This document shows positions 49,802 to 62,560 of a stretch of DNA of 64,000 nt, piece by piece. The notes below the pieces were generated by a model. It was not told where the DNA came from. It searched no databases and saw only the letters and a list, made by a program, of their open reading frames with translations. This stretch comes from Citrus sinensis (Eukaryota > Streptophyta > Magnoliopsida > Sapindales > Rutaceae). The DNA lies in NCBI RefSeq assembly GCF_022201045.2, contig NC_068563.1, positions 28,183,001 through 28,247,000 on the forward strand. The letters are read 5' to 3'. The translations under genes and the position numbers were made by a program. Position 1 is the first letter of the stretch; every line of letters begins with the position of its first letter.

Positions 49802-52800
49802 ATGGGTTGTTTTCGTTGCAGTGGAAAATCAAACAAAAAATTAGATGAAGAAATCGACAACAAGAACAAGAATTTAAACAAGCAAGCTGACAAAAAACAA
49901 CTCATTGCAGGTATTGAACAGTTTCCCTTTTGATCAAAATCTTTCTGTTTTGAAGAATTGAAACGCATTGTGTTAAATGATGATCTTTAAAAAAAAAAAA
50001 AATTTTGGGTTGTTTTGGAAGCATTTTGCTTACTTATATCTCACTCCTATTTTCTGTGATTATCTTGACTTCCTTTCAATCAAAATTTTCGGTTGCATGT
50101 TCTTTCTTAAGCCAATATATTTTCTAGTAAATGATCAAGGGGTTTTTCTTTTTTAATAAATATAAGTTATCCAGGAATTCAAACATCTTTGATATTTCCA
50201 TCCCCCCCCCCCCCCCCAAAAAAAAGTTCTTTGTATTTCATTTTTTAAAATGTGCAATTTTAATTTGTCCACTATTCATAATTTTAGTTTGTTTATTTAT
50301 TTATTGGGTTTACGGAGGTAATGTTTTGTTGCTAATCTCGTTTTGTTTTATTTTGCATGATGGTAAATTCCAATCAAATGATTCATAGCCCTAGTTGAGC
50401 TTTCAACTCTGTCCTTCTGTATGTTGTTTGATTGTGGTTTTTTTTTTTTTGGTAGAAAAAAATGATTTTCATATGGAAATCAATTTTGGGATTTCGCCTT
50501 GACATGTGCCTCATCTTTTGTCGTTTCCTTTGTTCCCTTTCATCATCTTTGTGTTTTTTGATTCATGTATTTTAGATACACCAAGAGTTGATTCGAATGC
50601 CAACTTAAAGAAAGAGGAGGTCTCTAACGATGGCCAATTATCTATGGATGTAAATAACTTAAATTTGAAAGATGATTCAAATAACAGTGGCAAGAGCGCT
50701 AAGCCGTTCACATTTGGTGAACTTGCGGCTGCTACCGGAAATTTTAGGTCTGACTGTTGTTTGGGTGAAGGAGGTTTTGGGAAAGTGTACAAGGGATACC
50801 TGGAGAAAATCGAACAGGTTGGCTAAGTTCATTTGATTGATACTGTTAAAAGTACATAACAAGATAAACTATTGTAATGAGTAGCTTAACTCAAGATGCT
50901 GAATAGTTTGTTGGGAATTTTGATTAGTGAAGTAATCTCAATTTGCCTATTTGATAGTGTTGAAGAATTGAAGTGACTTGGGTATAACGCCTTTTTTTTT
51001 GGGGGGGGGGGGGTTACTATTTGTAGGTTGTCGCAATCAAGCAACTTGATCACCGTGGAGTTCAAGGAGTTAGGGAATTTTCTGCTGAAGTGATGACATT
51101 GGGCTCTGCTGACCACCCTAATCTTGTCAAATTGATTGGCTATTGTGCTGAGGGTGATCAGAGATTATTGGTTTATGAGTATATGCCACTCGGATCTTTG
51201 GATAAACATTTACATGGTATGCAAAAATTTGAGAGTTTGCTTTGAATGTCATCTCAGCCAATATTCTCATGGTTTTCATTAAACCATAATATTTAATTGA
51301 TTAATGTTTAAACAGATCTTCGACCTGATACAAGACCCCTTGATTGGAATACAAGGATGAAAATAGCAGCTGGCGCGTCGAGGGGCTTGCAGTACTTGCA
51401 CGAACAACTGAAACAGCCTGTTATATATCGTGATCTGAAATGCTCAAACATTTTGCTTGAAGAAGGATACCACCCCAAGTTATCTGATTTTGGCTTGGCC
51501 AAAATGGGCCCTAGCGGAGACAAGACCCATGTATCTACGAGGGTTATGGGCACATATGGTTACTGTGCGCCAGATTATGCAATGACAGGCCAGCTGACTT
51601 TTAAATCAGATATTTACAGCTTTGGGGTTGTTCTTTTGGAGCTCATCACTGGCAGAAAAGCAATTGATCAAACAAAAGATCGTAAGGAGCTAAATCTGGT
51701 TGCATGGGTAAGCTAAACTTTCATTGCACTCTTTCCTATTTATATATCTGCGTATTTATTTGCATTAGTCTTGCCTTTCGTTGTCCTTGTTTTTCTTACA
51801 CCAAATGTTGATTGAACGTTGTTTTCCATTCATCATTCGAAGCAGTTTTTCTGGAATTGATCAACCATTATTGAGCAAGATTTATCATAATTTTGCTCAA
51901 TTGAAGTGGCTCTTGTTCTTAAACTGTTCATATGTCAGTGATGCTGAAACTAGGCGATCAAAATTTTTGTTTATTCACTAATTATATACGCATTTGCTTT
52001 GCGTTTCCTGTCGAACGGCATAAACCGATTTTGAAATCCTCTGTTTACAACTCAACTTTGATAATCACAGCAGGTAATGTAGGAATTCACAACGTTTTTG
52101 TGCATGGGAAGCATTAAAAAAAAAATTCTTTTTTTTCGAGTTTATCAATAAAACAAGTGATTACTTGTGGAGATGAACTGCAATACCGTGATTCAAATCT
52201 TGTTGGAGTTGTCTGTTCATTCTTCCACAGTAATGATCAATAAATACTAAGGCAAGTAAACTGTCAGTTTTAATTACTTTGTCCTGATGACAGTTGCTGA
52301 GAAAGTAGCCTCCGTTTGCTTTTACCATCACTGCTTAGATGATGCGATCTGCACTTCTTAAGATTGCTCTTTCTGTCCCTTCCGGCTCTTGACTTCTGCT
52401 GCCATGGTTGGTAACATCTCAAATGTGCTTTCTTTCTGCAGTTTATAGCATTGAGTTCTGTTGTGTCTTTCACTTTTCTTCATTTCAATGTTGAGATTGG
52501 TATAATGTTGTGACCATATTGAACCTGTTGCACTGACATCTGATCACTAGAAACAACATTGCTTATAGATGATTGAAGTAGACACTGTGAAAATAACATC
52601 AATCCACAAGTAGTATCTTTGATTAATTAAGATGCTAATCTGTCTTCATCCAATTTATTTGCAGGCAAGGCCCATGTTCAAAGACCGAAATAACTTTTCC
52701 CAAATGGTTGATCCTTCACTTCAAGGTCAATATCCAGTAAGAGGCTTGTACCAAGCTCTTGCCATAGCTGCTATGTGTGTCCAGGAGCAGCCTAACATGC

Positions 52801-53012
52801 GGCCAGCTATAACTGATGTTGTCATGGCTTTAAATTACCTTGCTTCCCAAAAGTATGATCCCCAAAACCCTCCCTCCCGGAGCTCCCGAAAATCTCCATC
52901 TTGTCTTGGAGTAAACAAGGACGACGATCACGGAAAAAATGCCAGGAGTGGGTCCAATAGAGAGGAGGTCAAGTCAAGTGGTCAGTGCCTTTCCAATGGT
53001 GTTAATACATAG
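49802..53012 (+). CDS. RLCK-VII receptor-like cytoplasmic kinase, PBL7/CDL1-like (5 exons, 426 aa)
   Basis: Exons 49802-49910, 50576-50817, 51027-51216, 51316-51707, 52665-53012; GT-AG, 1281 nt. [10 protein letters not shown] at the N-terminus has Gly2 and nearby Cys residues, the usual myristoylation/palmitoylation signal that ties RLCK-VII kinases to the plasma membrane below receptor kinases. The kinase domain (about residues 85-370) has [29 protein letters not shown] and [16 protein letters not shown]. Two departures from the family: the APE motif reads APD, and the usual NREFLVEVLMLSLLHHPNL region reads [19 protein letters not shown]. The C-terminal 50 residues are Ser/Asn-rich. Introns 2 and 1 hold long G and C runs. 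Placed with PBL7/CDL1 by sequence and by its position next to PRR7. Confidence 0.92.
50202..50217. repeat. C16 run in intron 1 of the RLCK gene
   Basis: Sixteen consecutive C followed by A-rich sequence. On the other strand this is a G16 tract able in principle to form a quadruplex. A second run, T9 followed by G13, lies in intron 2 at 50992-51013, 14 bp from the exon 3 acceptor. Confidence 0.9.
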
Positions 53013-54003
53013 GTAGTGCCTGGTTATCAAATTTTATTGAGCAGGAGATAACCGGTGCCACTATACAGAAAGTTTGCCCTTTTCTTTTTCTTCCTTTAAT
53101 GTACATGTCAGCTGAGGTTATAAGACCCCTCAATGTTAAACCAAATTTTCGATAATAATAGTTGAGCGTTAATATTCATAGTAATTGGTTTTTCTTCTTG
53201 TTGATTTTGCTGTACTGCTTTGTTTTCAGCCAAATGCATATGTTCTTGCACTTGTGACCAAATTCTCCAATCCATAGCTGATTTGTGGAACTATAATGGC
53301 TATTCTTCGCGGACAAAGGACACGGGATCACCATTTCTTGACCATTTTTGGGTTAAATTCGTTTCCGGAATTAAGTCATTTGTTAGCCTAAAAAATCAGC
53401 TACGTTGGCTCGTTCTACTCTTTATTTTCTTTGGCCAAGTTATTTATTTATTTTTTTAGAAAGTTTATTACAGCCTACCGATATTATAATCAAAGGCATA
53501 CTAAGAGTAAATTCTTATTATTATAGGCAAAGGCATACTAATTATTATTATTATGGGTGGGTAAGATGTAAATAAATTTATTTCAAACTCAAACTCAAGT
53601 GGTCGACTAAAATATACTACTTGAAAACTAGGCAACAAACATTTTACTTGCTTTTAAGAAATAAATGCATACATATATGTATGTATGTATATATATATGT
53701 TTGTGTGTGAGTGTTATTCTTTAGTGAAGACAACCTCGTTTTGTTAAAATAAATATATCATTAACAACATATCAATATATATATATATATATATCATTAA
53801 CAAAAAAAAAAAACACAGTTTTCAATGATTGAAATTTGTGTTTCTTTATATTTTAATAACATCCACACTTTGACAAAATGAGAATATTCTCACTAAAAAA
53901 TGTCTACACACATACGCGTGCGCACACACTCTCTCGAGTAAACTTTTTTAAAAAGTAAGTATATTACACAAATCCATGTAAGGCAAATAATAATTATTTT
54001 AAA
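53013..54003. other. 3' flank of the RLCK gene
   Basis: 3' UTR-like to about 53460, then simple repeats (tatgtatgtatatatata at 53678; tatatatatatatatat at 53777). The 53220-53459 open frame is unsupported. Confidence 0.5.
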
Positions 54004-54742
54004 GGAAAATTATCTCTGCATTACCTCTATTTTATCATATATACATCTAATTATCACAAAAATTTGACATGTTATTTACACTACCTTTGTTTCTTAATTT
54101 TTATCAATCAATCACTTTGACACTAAAAATTTAAATAAAATGATTTAAATGAATTAAAAGACCATTTTATCTTACAAAATTTTTTAAAATTAAAAAAAAT
54201 TATAATTACAAGAATACCCCTGAATTTAATAAAATAAATAAATCTCAAAATTTGATATGTTAATTTTTATAATTATATTTTTTTATTATTCAAAGTTGGT
54301 AATTGTGATTATATGATTAATACTAAACTTACTCAGTTAAGATATTTTGTTTGTATTCTAACTAATGAGACATCATATGTGTCATCCAAGCATCTATCAG
54401 TCAATTTAAACAATTTTGATAATTGTGATTGTATGATTGATAAAAAAGAATAGAAAAAAAAAATTCAAATGAGTATTACACGTTTTTTGAGTCAAAAGGA
54501 TTAAAAAATCAATTATATTTTAACAATGAATTAAATGGTAATTATAATTTTTTATTTTTAAAATTTTAATAGGATAAAATAGTATTTTAATTCATACAGG
54601 GGTAAAATAATTACTTTATTTAATTTTTAGCGTTAGAGTAGTTCATTAATACAAGTTTAAAAATAAAGGTGGTGTAAAAAATATGTTAAAATTTTGTGAT
54701 AGTTAGATATACATATAACGATATGTTGTAGAAATAATTCCC
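54004..54742. mobile_element. MITE with 9-bp target duplication, 739 bp
   Basis: Left end ggaaaattatctctgcatta and right end gttgtagaaataattccc are imperfect inverted repeats continuing inward for over 100 bp (for example atctaattatcacaaaaatt against aattttgtgatagttagat). A perfect 9-bp duplication tattttaaa flanks it (53995-54003 and 54743-54751). Non-coding; Mutator-like by duplication length. Confidence 0.8.
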
Positions 54743-54870
54743 TATTTTAAAATATAAAATATCGCGAAAATCAACTCATCTTATGGGTAAAGTCTCTTCA
54801 GCTGATATAAGAAAGTTTGACAGCATTTGCATAGTATTAAAAAAAAAATTAATATTAATAATAATAATAA

Positions 54871-55458
54871 GGGAAAAGCACATTCAACCCCTCAACATTT
54901 AGGAAAAGGAACAAAAAACACCTCAACGTTTCAAAAAGGACTTATAATCCCCTTTTCGTTAACAAACACCGTTTGTTTTAACAGTAAATTTATTTTTAAT
55001 TTTTAATTACTATTATACCCTTATAATAAAAAATTAATATATTAATTTGAGATATATCACAATTAATAATTTTTAAAAGCTTAAAATTGAGATACAATTA
55101 TTTTTTTGCCAAAATTATTTACTATAAATTATACCTTTCTAATGATCAAACCTTTCATATGTGATTATTATTAATAAAACGAAATTTGATTAAACCCTTT
55201 TTCTTTGAGGAATCAAAACCATATTATTATTGTTAGAAAGGTATAAGTTATAGCAAATAATTTTGGCAAAAAAATAATTGTATCTCAATTTTAAGTTTTA
55301 AAAAAATTATTAATTATAATAGTAATTAAAAATTAAAATAAATTTACTGTTAAAACAAACGGTGTTTGTTAACAGAAAGGAGTTATAAGTCTTTTTTGAA
55401 ACGTTGAGAAGTTTTTTATCACTTTTCCTAAACATTGGGGGTTGAATGTCCTTTTCCC
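54871..55458. mobile_element. MITE with 9-bp target duplication, 588 bp
   Basis: Left gggaaaagcacattcaaccc, right gggttgaatgtccttttccc: near-perfect terminal inverted repeats, extending to aaaacaaacggtgtttgtta in the arms. Flanked by taataataa (54862-54870 and 55459-55467); since the site is a simple repeat the duplication length is less certain. Different family from the 48082 element. Confidence 0.85.
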
Positions 55459-55689
55459 TAATAATAATAAAAAATCTCATCAAAGGCCAAAATCATGTGC
55501 GTAGCGCGTGGCAATCCTGATACATTTCCCGCCTAAAGTCGTTGACAGGCTAGACGAACTGAACAATCTGTAGCCAGATACAAAACTCATATAAAGATTA
55601 ACTCATCGCAAGAAATAAGCACACCAGAAAGAAAATCTAATGAATCCTCTGTTTCTTTCTAATCTCATTGACAAGAAAAATCGAGCAAC

Positions 55690-56350
55690 ATGGATAATGC
55701 AATTTATCTTCCCATCTTTCGCCGTCCCAGCAACCCGTGTCGATCCAAGGGCGAGATTCCAGTTTCGCAGCCTCGAACATCATCTCCATCAGCACACAAG
55801 TGGATCCATGCCGTTCCTGTCATCATATTTCTCTCCTTCTTCATTCTCTGGCACTTCTCTCATCCAGGTACTTCAATTTCTTGCCAAGATTTCAATAATC
55901 CTCTTCTCATTTTGAGAAATTCTTGTGCTTGTTTAGTTACTTTCTTGAATTTTTTGTTGCTTCATTAATTTGTTTGGTTTCTGTTATTTGGCATTCTTGT
56001 TTTTTTTGGTAACTTTGGATTTTTTGTGCATCCTTGCAATCAATGTTCGTTTTCTTTAAGCAATTCCTTTTGTTCTTGTCTTGAAAATCCTCTGTTTAGA
56101 TCTGTAGATGAACAAGAAGACCGATGTCCCTCTTTTACAATGATTGCAATTTCTTTATCTGACAAAAGATTCTACATTTTTGTTATTGAATGTACCATAA
56201 CTAGATGTTTTGTTTAATTACTTTCTGAAAGCAGTGAGTTTGGTAATCAAGGATGGCAGACTTGCAGAAATTCATCCTGTAGAGATTCATCATCTCAATG
56301 ATTCTTATGTTGAACTGGCCATCCTGGCATCTGCTAACCTTGCCAATTGA
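55690..56350 (+). CDS. Small single-pass membrane protein, unknown function (2 exons, 97 aa)
   Basis: Exon 1 55690-55867 and exon 2 56235-56350 join in frame (CATCCAG / TGAGTTTGG) with GT-AG sites. The N-terminal 40 residues are polar with Pro and Arg (MDNAIYLPIFRRPSNPCRSK). One hydrophobic segment, WIHAVPVIIFLSFFILWHF (about 40-58), follows. The C-terminal part after the splice reads SLVIKDGRLAEIHPVEIHHL and ends in AILASANLAN. The segment is probably a signal anchor. I do not recognise a named family. Splicing into one open frame that ends normally supports a real gene. An upstream in-frame ATG is absent in this frame; a different frame at 55640-55915 is a shadow. Confidence 0.6.
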
Positions 56351-56984
56351 CTCAAGTCCTCTGAGTCTGACTAGGAACAATGGAACCGAAGCACTTCCAG
56401 TGAAAAAAAATGATGGAAGAGTCGTTGGTTTTGCATGATTAGAAGGTTTAACATATATTTTTTTCTTGGGAATATTGTAGAAAAGATCTCAATTTGTTTG
56501 CTCCAGATAAATCAATAGGATGAGTAATAATGTAATAGATAGTTTCACGAGCTGCAATTTTGTGCTTGTATCAGTTTTGCAGAAAGCTGTAATTTTGGTA
56601 GACTCAGCGTCATGCGGGTTCAGAATTTGCTTCACTGTGCTTTCTGGTGTAAAGAATCTGATCCAAATGTAAAGCCTATGAGTTCTGTTGATTCTGCAGT
56701 TCAGTAATCTCACTATTCTTTGCACCTATTCTGCTATTCACCTCTATACTCATCGTTGTTCTGTTTCTTGATGATAAAACTCTACAACAATCCCTCCTAT
56801 GCGACAGCATAAATCAAATCATGATCTAAATTAGTAAAAGCATCAGCCAAAAATGTTCCCTACACCAGATGTATGTACAATCTTGATGCACAAAAAGAAA
56901 TTAAATCATGCATGTATTTATATATATTACTTACATTCTGCGATCGGAGAGGGATCTGGACATTTCGAGACTACAATGGTCTCA

Positions 56985-58640
56985 ATTCTTTCCAGTGACT
57001 CCGTTTTCCACAGACAGTACATGTGGATGGGGAGATTTACGAGGAGAACGAATCCCTACTGTTTGATTATGATTGGTATCTTGATGGAAACTAACCACGT
57101 TCGTATAAAAAGCAAAGGGTCTCTCATAAGGCTGCCTGGCCACAGGCCTAGTGGTGAATGCATATGCAATGTAATGATCATTTTTATACCAATTAAAAAA
57201 AAAAAAATCTCCTTGAAGCCTCTTCAAGCTCTCTAGGAGAGATCACTCTTGAGATTTGAACCACATAGCCCCATAAGACCGAAATGGACCAGGACCATGC
57301 GTTGTCGGTCGTAGTAGATTGACTGTTGCATTATGCTTGCTGAATCGAGTTTCACCGATTGAAGCAAGTGTTGAAGGGCTTTCACTCTGCTCATGCCTGG
57401 ATATATCGGCCACACTACATCTACGTGATGAATTGATACCAACGGAGCCACAGGATGTGCTCCTAGAAGCCCTAGTAGCTCTCCATACACATCATACTGC
57501 ACAAGCACAAGAGACAAATTTTCACTTCAGTTCACCTAGCTTCCGAAATCAATTTAATTTGCATGTTGAACATTAGTATTAAAGCCGAGTCGTTTAGGAC
57601 TCGTTTATACTAGCTCCTGCTTCTTTCACACAACAGCTTTAGTGTTTGGTACATAATTATAAAAAATCATGGTGAATGGCGTCTCATCAGTCGTACTAAG
57701 CCCACTTCACAAAAGACTATATATTAATTGTCACAACAACTCAATCTCAAATACCCAAATGAGCCTTAAGACTCGTCGCTGCTTTTCATTTTTTGTTTCA
57801 AAAGTATAGATCCAATTGGCTAGTTATGTATACACCTTATGTTCTAAGGACTTTATCCTAAAGAGTTCTATTCTTTTAGTTCGAATTAAAATTTTCAGAG
57901 TCTTAGGTACTCTTTGTACATCCACGCTTTCCAATAATATTCTTGTTACATGCATCTCTCGAACCAGAGGAGGGGGTATACACAAGAGTAGTTTGTACCC
58001 AACCATTTTTTAATGAAGTTTAACCTGATCAAAACCATAACCCAATGAAAACCAACTTCCTTAAGTGAGTGGCACCTGCAAGCTTAGACATGCAAGCTTG
58101 AATCCTATCATCACTGCCGTGCAAAGCCAGAAACCGCTGGATGCATCTGTATTACATCTTCTCCAATTCCATAGTCAACGGATAAGTAACAGCAAATCCA
58201 CCCCGCCATATGCCATTGCATAAGAAAAATATATATATTCTGATTTTTCGGTATGGCGCTCAGATGAACTCCCAATGCAATATAATAAAACTGAGCATAA
58301 CCATATTTTGCAAGCACTCTCACCAAATTCTCCACTATGAAAATTGTATCATCGTCGGCCAAAAACCATCTCACATCCTCCAATCCGAACCTCAACATCT
58401 CTGAAACGACCCGCGAAATCCTTAATGCAGATCTTTCCCCTGCTTGTTTGTGTAGCTGAATTTCAGGCAACCTTCCATTATTTTCTAACCCTAACTCCTC
58501 TGTCAACCCATACTATTCCTCTTGTTTCTTTAGGCCTCCACCATGCTCTTTTCTCTGATTCCACAAGCTTGATGACTCTGCTATCCCAAAGAAAATGTGC
58601 TTTTGAGTTTTGTGTCATAAAGCATATAATTAAGGTTTGT
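56985..58640 (-). pseudogene. DUF604 (fringe-like glycosyltransferase) pseudogene
   Basis: Minus-strand blocks in family order: HIFFGIAESSSLWNQRKE (about 58605-58550), RAWWRPKETRGIVWVDRGV, SALRISRVVSEMLRFGLEDV and WFLADDDTIFIVENLVRVL (the DDD metal-binding motif), NIYFSYAMAYGG, GSDDRIQAC, then YDVYGELLGLLGAHPVAPLV (57500), MQQSIYYDR, and NWYKNDHYIAYAFTTRPVAR (57190). The blocks lie in different frames with several frameshifts, and the VPLTK motif reads VPLT-stop. Intron boundaries survive (GATCAG/gt near 58050 and ttgtgcag/TATGATGTG near 57490), so it arose by DNA duplication and not retroposition. No N-terminal anchor was found. DUF604 proteins are Golgi type II membrane proteins of the GT31 group. 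Confidence 0.8.
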
Positions 58641-58699
58641 GATATCTTCTTCTTCTTTTCCTCTGAATTTCGAAGAAGTGGAAGTTGAGTTGATCAGTT

Positions 58700-61600
58700 G
58701 GCTATGAGGGATAGAAGTATAACAGTCGCTGCCGCGGTCGTTACTTAAGAGAAGATTTGGAGAGATGTAATGCGTGCAAATGGGCGATGCAAAACCAAAT
58801 CTCAAAGTGTTTCTTATAAAGCTGATATATGGCATATGGCCTGCTTGAATTCATTTGTTTATGAAAATTTTCTTTTTCTGTGTTACAGTGATGTATTTTC
58901 TTGCCGCAGGTGTTTCCCATTTGTAGTTTTCTAAATTTGGGAAGGAAATTAAGCAGCTGTTGAAAGTGAGCACTACGAACCCGATATATCGTCTACAAGA
59001 TCAATATATAACCGGACTTGTCGGTTATAATAAGATCACAACACGACATTTAATAGTCTAGTTTATAACAATACAAGCGACATTTCTTTTGTTACAAAAT
59101 TGTAATCATTTTGTATCACGAGAGTCATGGATTAAAAGCCAAAAATTTTATAAACTAAGACCTTAGAATACTACTTAGCTTGTACCACACATTAACGATT
59201 TTAATCATTTAAATGCCACAGAAAATTTTCATCATTCTTTTAATTAAGTCAAGAGAAAATCTTAAACGAGTGGAGTATTTGCATCACATTATCTATATGT
59301 TTGTCAAATATAATTTAAACACTAACAATTATTTTTAAATTGAAGTGCGTAAAAAATTTACAAAACGTGCTTGACTTTATTTGGCAGTTCTATTGGGCTG
59401 TGGAAGCATGTAAGACTTCCTCCTAAAGTCCAAAGGATAAGAACAAACAAGTTTTTTTTTTTTTTTTTTTTCTTTCCTGTATAGTGAATATCTGCCAGTA
59501 TTCGGTAATATCAATTATCAAGTGTATGTGGTTCTCAGTCGTTAACAGCTGGAGCTGGGCTTGGAAAACATGCAGGCTTAAAGCTCAAAATGGGACACTC
59601 GGAGTCAGAGAAAATGTGGGACCTTGTGTTTTCGAGGCGTTTTTTACTGAAGCGTCTCAATTATCAAAAAAGTTTTCTTTGCTATTTTGTCACATATTAC
59701 GGAAGTAGTGAAGTTTTATAATACATCTATTGTATTATAATTAATTAATATATGTATGACATGCGTAATTGAGTTTAATACAACCACCACTTATATGATA
59801 GTTTATAAAATAAATGTACATATTTTGTGATATTGTTTACTGTTGTATAGTTGACATGATATAACAAATATATCCTAGAACTTCTCAAATTAGTAGATGA
59901 GAATTAAGAAACTGCTTTTAATTATTTGACTTTTTTTTTAAAATTAAAATATCCCAAAATATACTCCACCCTAATTAATGATCGTTGAATAATTAACTTC
60001 CAAAAGCAAAGTTGTCAAACGGCACAAACCACACTAGCGACAGAGGCAGAAAACATGTTCGGAATTAAATTGGGATGAATTTGGGCAAGATCGAGTTATG
60101 ATATAGCTGCGAATGCGGTACCAATTAATAATTTGAAATGGGTTTGGTATTAGTTGATCCTTTACGTCATTATTAATAAGCCGCCATGTATGTTATTATT
60201 TGAGATGCAAATTTTATAACTACATCATTACTCATTTGGGGCGAATGTCAAGCGAACGAGTCGGAGAAGTACCGCTGAACCTGAACCATCTCAATTAAAT
60301 GGTTCCCCAAACGTGCAAGTTGATATCAATTGGAAGTGGTCCACAAATGGAGAGAGCAAAGAAAGCAACTCAGAGAAATTAGCTGTCTTTGATTCTTGTT
60401 CTAATCTCTTCTTTTGTTGGATCAGCAAAGAAAGCAACTCGGACAACCAACTGCTTGCATGAATTGACAATTCATGGTTATGAATGAGGCCAGATTATCA
60501 ATTTTCTTGATGGAAAGAATTCAATGTCATTGGAGTTTCACTTTGCTTGCATACAAACATGACAAGTTATGTCTAGTTGCGATTCATAGAGTAGTTTGGA
60601 GCTAGCGAGTTATAAATTTAGATATTTTAAGATTGATTTGTACTAAACATAAAAACTCACAATTTCGTCCACAAGTAAGTATGATTAATTTTAAGTGCTT
60701 CTGCAGTTCTCTAAAAATTGCTTAAATTTCTTTTCAGTATATATTATACAGATACTTGCAGTTGTAGGCAGTAATAATAGAGCAAAATTTGTCACAAATT
60801 TAAAAGAAATTGAAAGAAAAAAATTAATAATAGAGTAAAATTTTGTTTGAGAATTCCTAGTCATAGTATTACAAGTAAAATTTAATACTATTACACTAGT
60901 TTATACAAGCAAAGTTCATTCTAGAGTTTATGGTCCTAGTATTATTTTCTATTTATTAGTATCAAATTAAACCTCTTTCCAGTTATTAAACCATTCAAAT
61001 TCTAAATCTCTTGTACCCAATTAAAAAAATCTTATTAGTTGAATTAATGGTTTTAGTTATGTTACATGATCATGTAACATACATGATTCTTCATAAACGT
61101 TGGATGAAAATCCAACAGTTGTGTAAATAAGATGATATATAATCTTATATTTCTATAACTGTTGAATTTTCATCCAACGACTGTGAAAGAATCATGTATC
61201 TTACATGATAACGTAAGATAACAATCTCCTTAATTATTTAATATCCACAATTTTCTTTTGAGTCGGGCACGATCCAATTGTGTTAGTATTGTATGACTAG
61301 GGATTGTTGAATTGATGCCTGATTGATATTTTTGGCAAAAAAGAGTGGCTGTGAAGAAAAAGAAAGAAAGATCAATTTGTTGTTTACACAGGAGAACATG
61401 AATCCCATGCCTTCAAAGTCTTGAGCCAACAAACACCAGAAGAGTGAAACGGGACCAAATTTTAGGTTCCCCATTGATAAATTGTGGGCACTCAAAACTT
61501 GCATGAAAAAGACACTGCTTTACCATATAGCAACAAGAAGCGTTCGATGTGACCTCATAAAAACCAGCCGTGAACAGATAAGAAAGGAAAAAAGAAATGA

Positions 61601-62560
61601 ACAGATCGATTTCTGAAAAGTTAATTCACGTGGCTTTGGACCTACCGCAAGTGGGGCTGGCTTCTACACAGTGTCCTCATTCCATTTTATCTTTATTACA
61701 CCAATCACCAATCAATGTTAAGTATACATATGCTACCTCGATGGGGTCTTCGAGATTTTGTTATTATACAATAATTGAATTATATGGAGACAGTACTCTC
61801 AAAATTTAAAGCCTAAAGTTAAAAACATGGAGTGTTCGCGATAAACTTTTATTTGTTTAAGTATCATGTTATTACTGTGCTAATTAAAATGACCTTAATA
61901 TATCATAATGTAATACCAATAGATTATATGGAGAGAGCGATGATTGTTTGGTAGTCCTCTTTTTGAACATGGCTGGATGAGAAGGAAGAAAAGAACAAGC
62001 ATAAAGATTTGAAAATGGAGCTAAAAGTTGGGACTTAATCGTGTCTCGCTTATGTTTTTACCTTTTTTGGAAAAATTGACATGATCGATCTTGTGAAGAA
62101 TACACTTATAAACAAAAATTTATATTATCTCATCTGATGTGAGATGAAAAAGAAAGTCAAAACTGATAAAAGAAATTGGAAGTAGGTTGAGAACACAACG
62201 AACCAAACTCCTCTTAATTTTTCTTTTTGTCATTTTTATTTACATTTTATTTGTTTAAATCCATGTTATAAAGAACTGACTTTTAAATTAATTTTGTTAA
62301 AGAAATTTAGTAGTTAACTATAATAATAAAAAAAATCTTGATCACAAAAAATAAAATAAAACAGATTTAAATGATTAATTTTTGTAATTTTTTTTATTTA
62401 AATATTTTAAAATAATCTGAACTTATTGTAATTATTTTTTGCATGTAGGGTAAGTTTGACGTATCGCCACCGCAAAATGATAGCATTCCAAAATTTATTG
62501 GCATAAGTGGGACAAGAAGTCACAGGAAGCATTATTCAGCGAGACTTGGGTCGGTACAGC
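58700..62560. other. Intergenic DNA upstream of PHOT1
   Basis: AT-rich. One MITE at 61056-61222. The open frames at 59484-59708, 61283-61504 and 61597-61809 have no recognisable product. Nothing else seen. Confidence 0.5.
61056..61222. mobile_element. Short foldback MITE, 167 bp
   Basis: gttatgttacatgatcatgt with aacgttggatgaaaatccaa at the left is mirrored by ttgaattttcatccaacgac and catgataacgtaagataac at the right. Inverted repeats of about 70 bp around a short AT-rich centre. Target duplication unclear. Confidence 0.7.

Noticed and set aside
57319..57576. 85-codon plus-strand open frame
   Set aside because: Shadow of the DUF604 pseudogene on the other strand.
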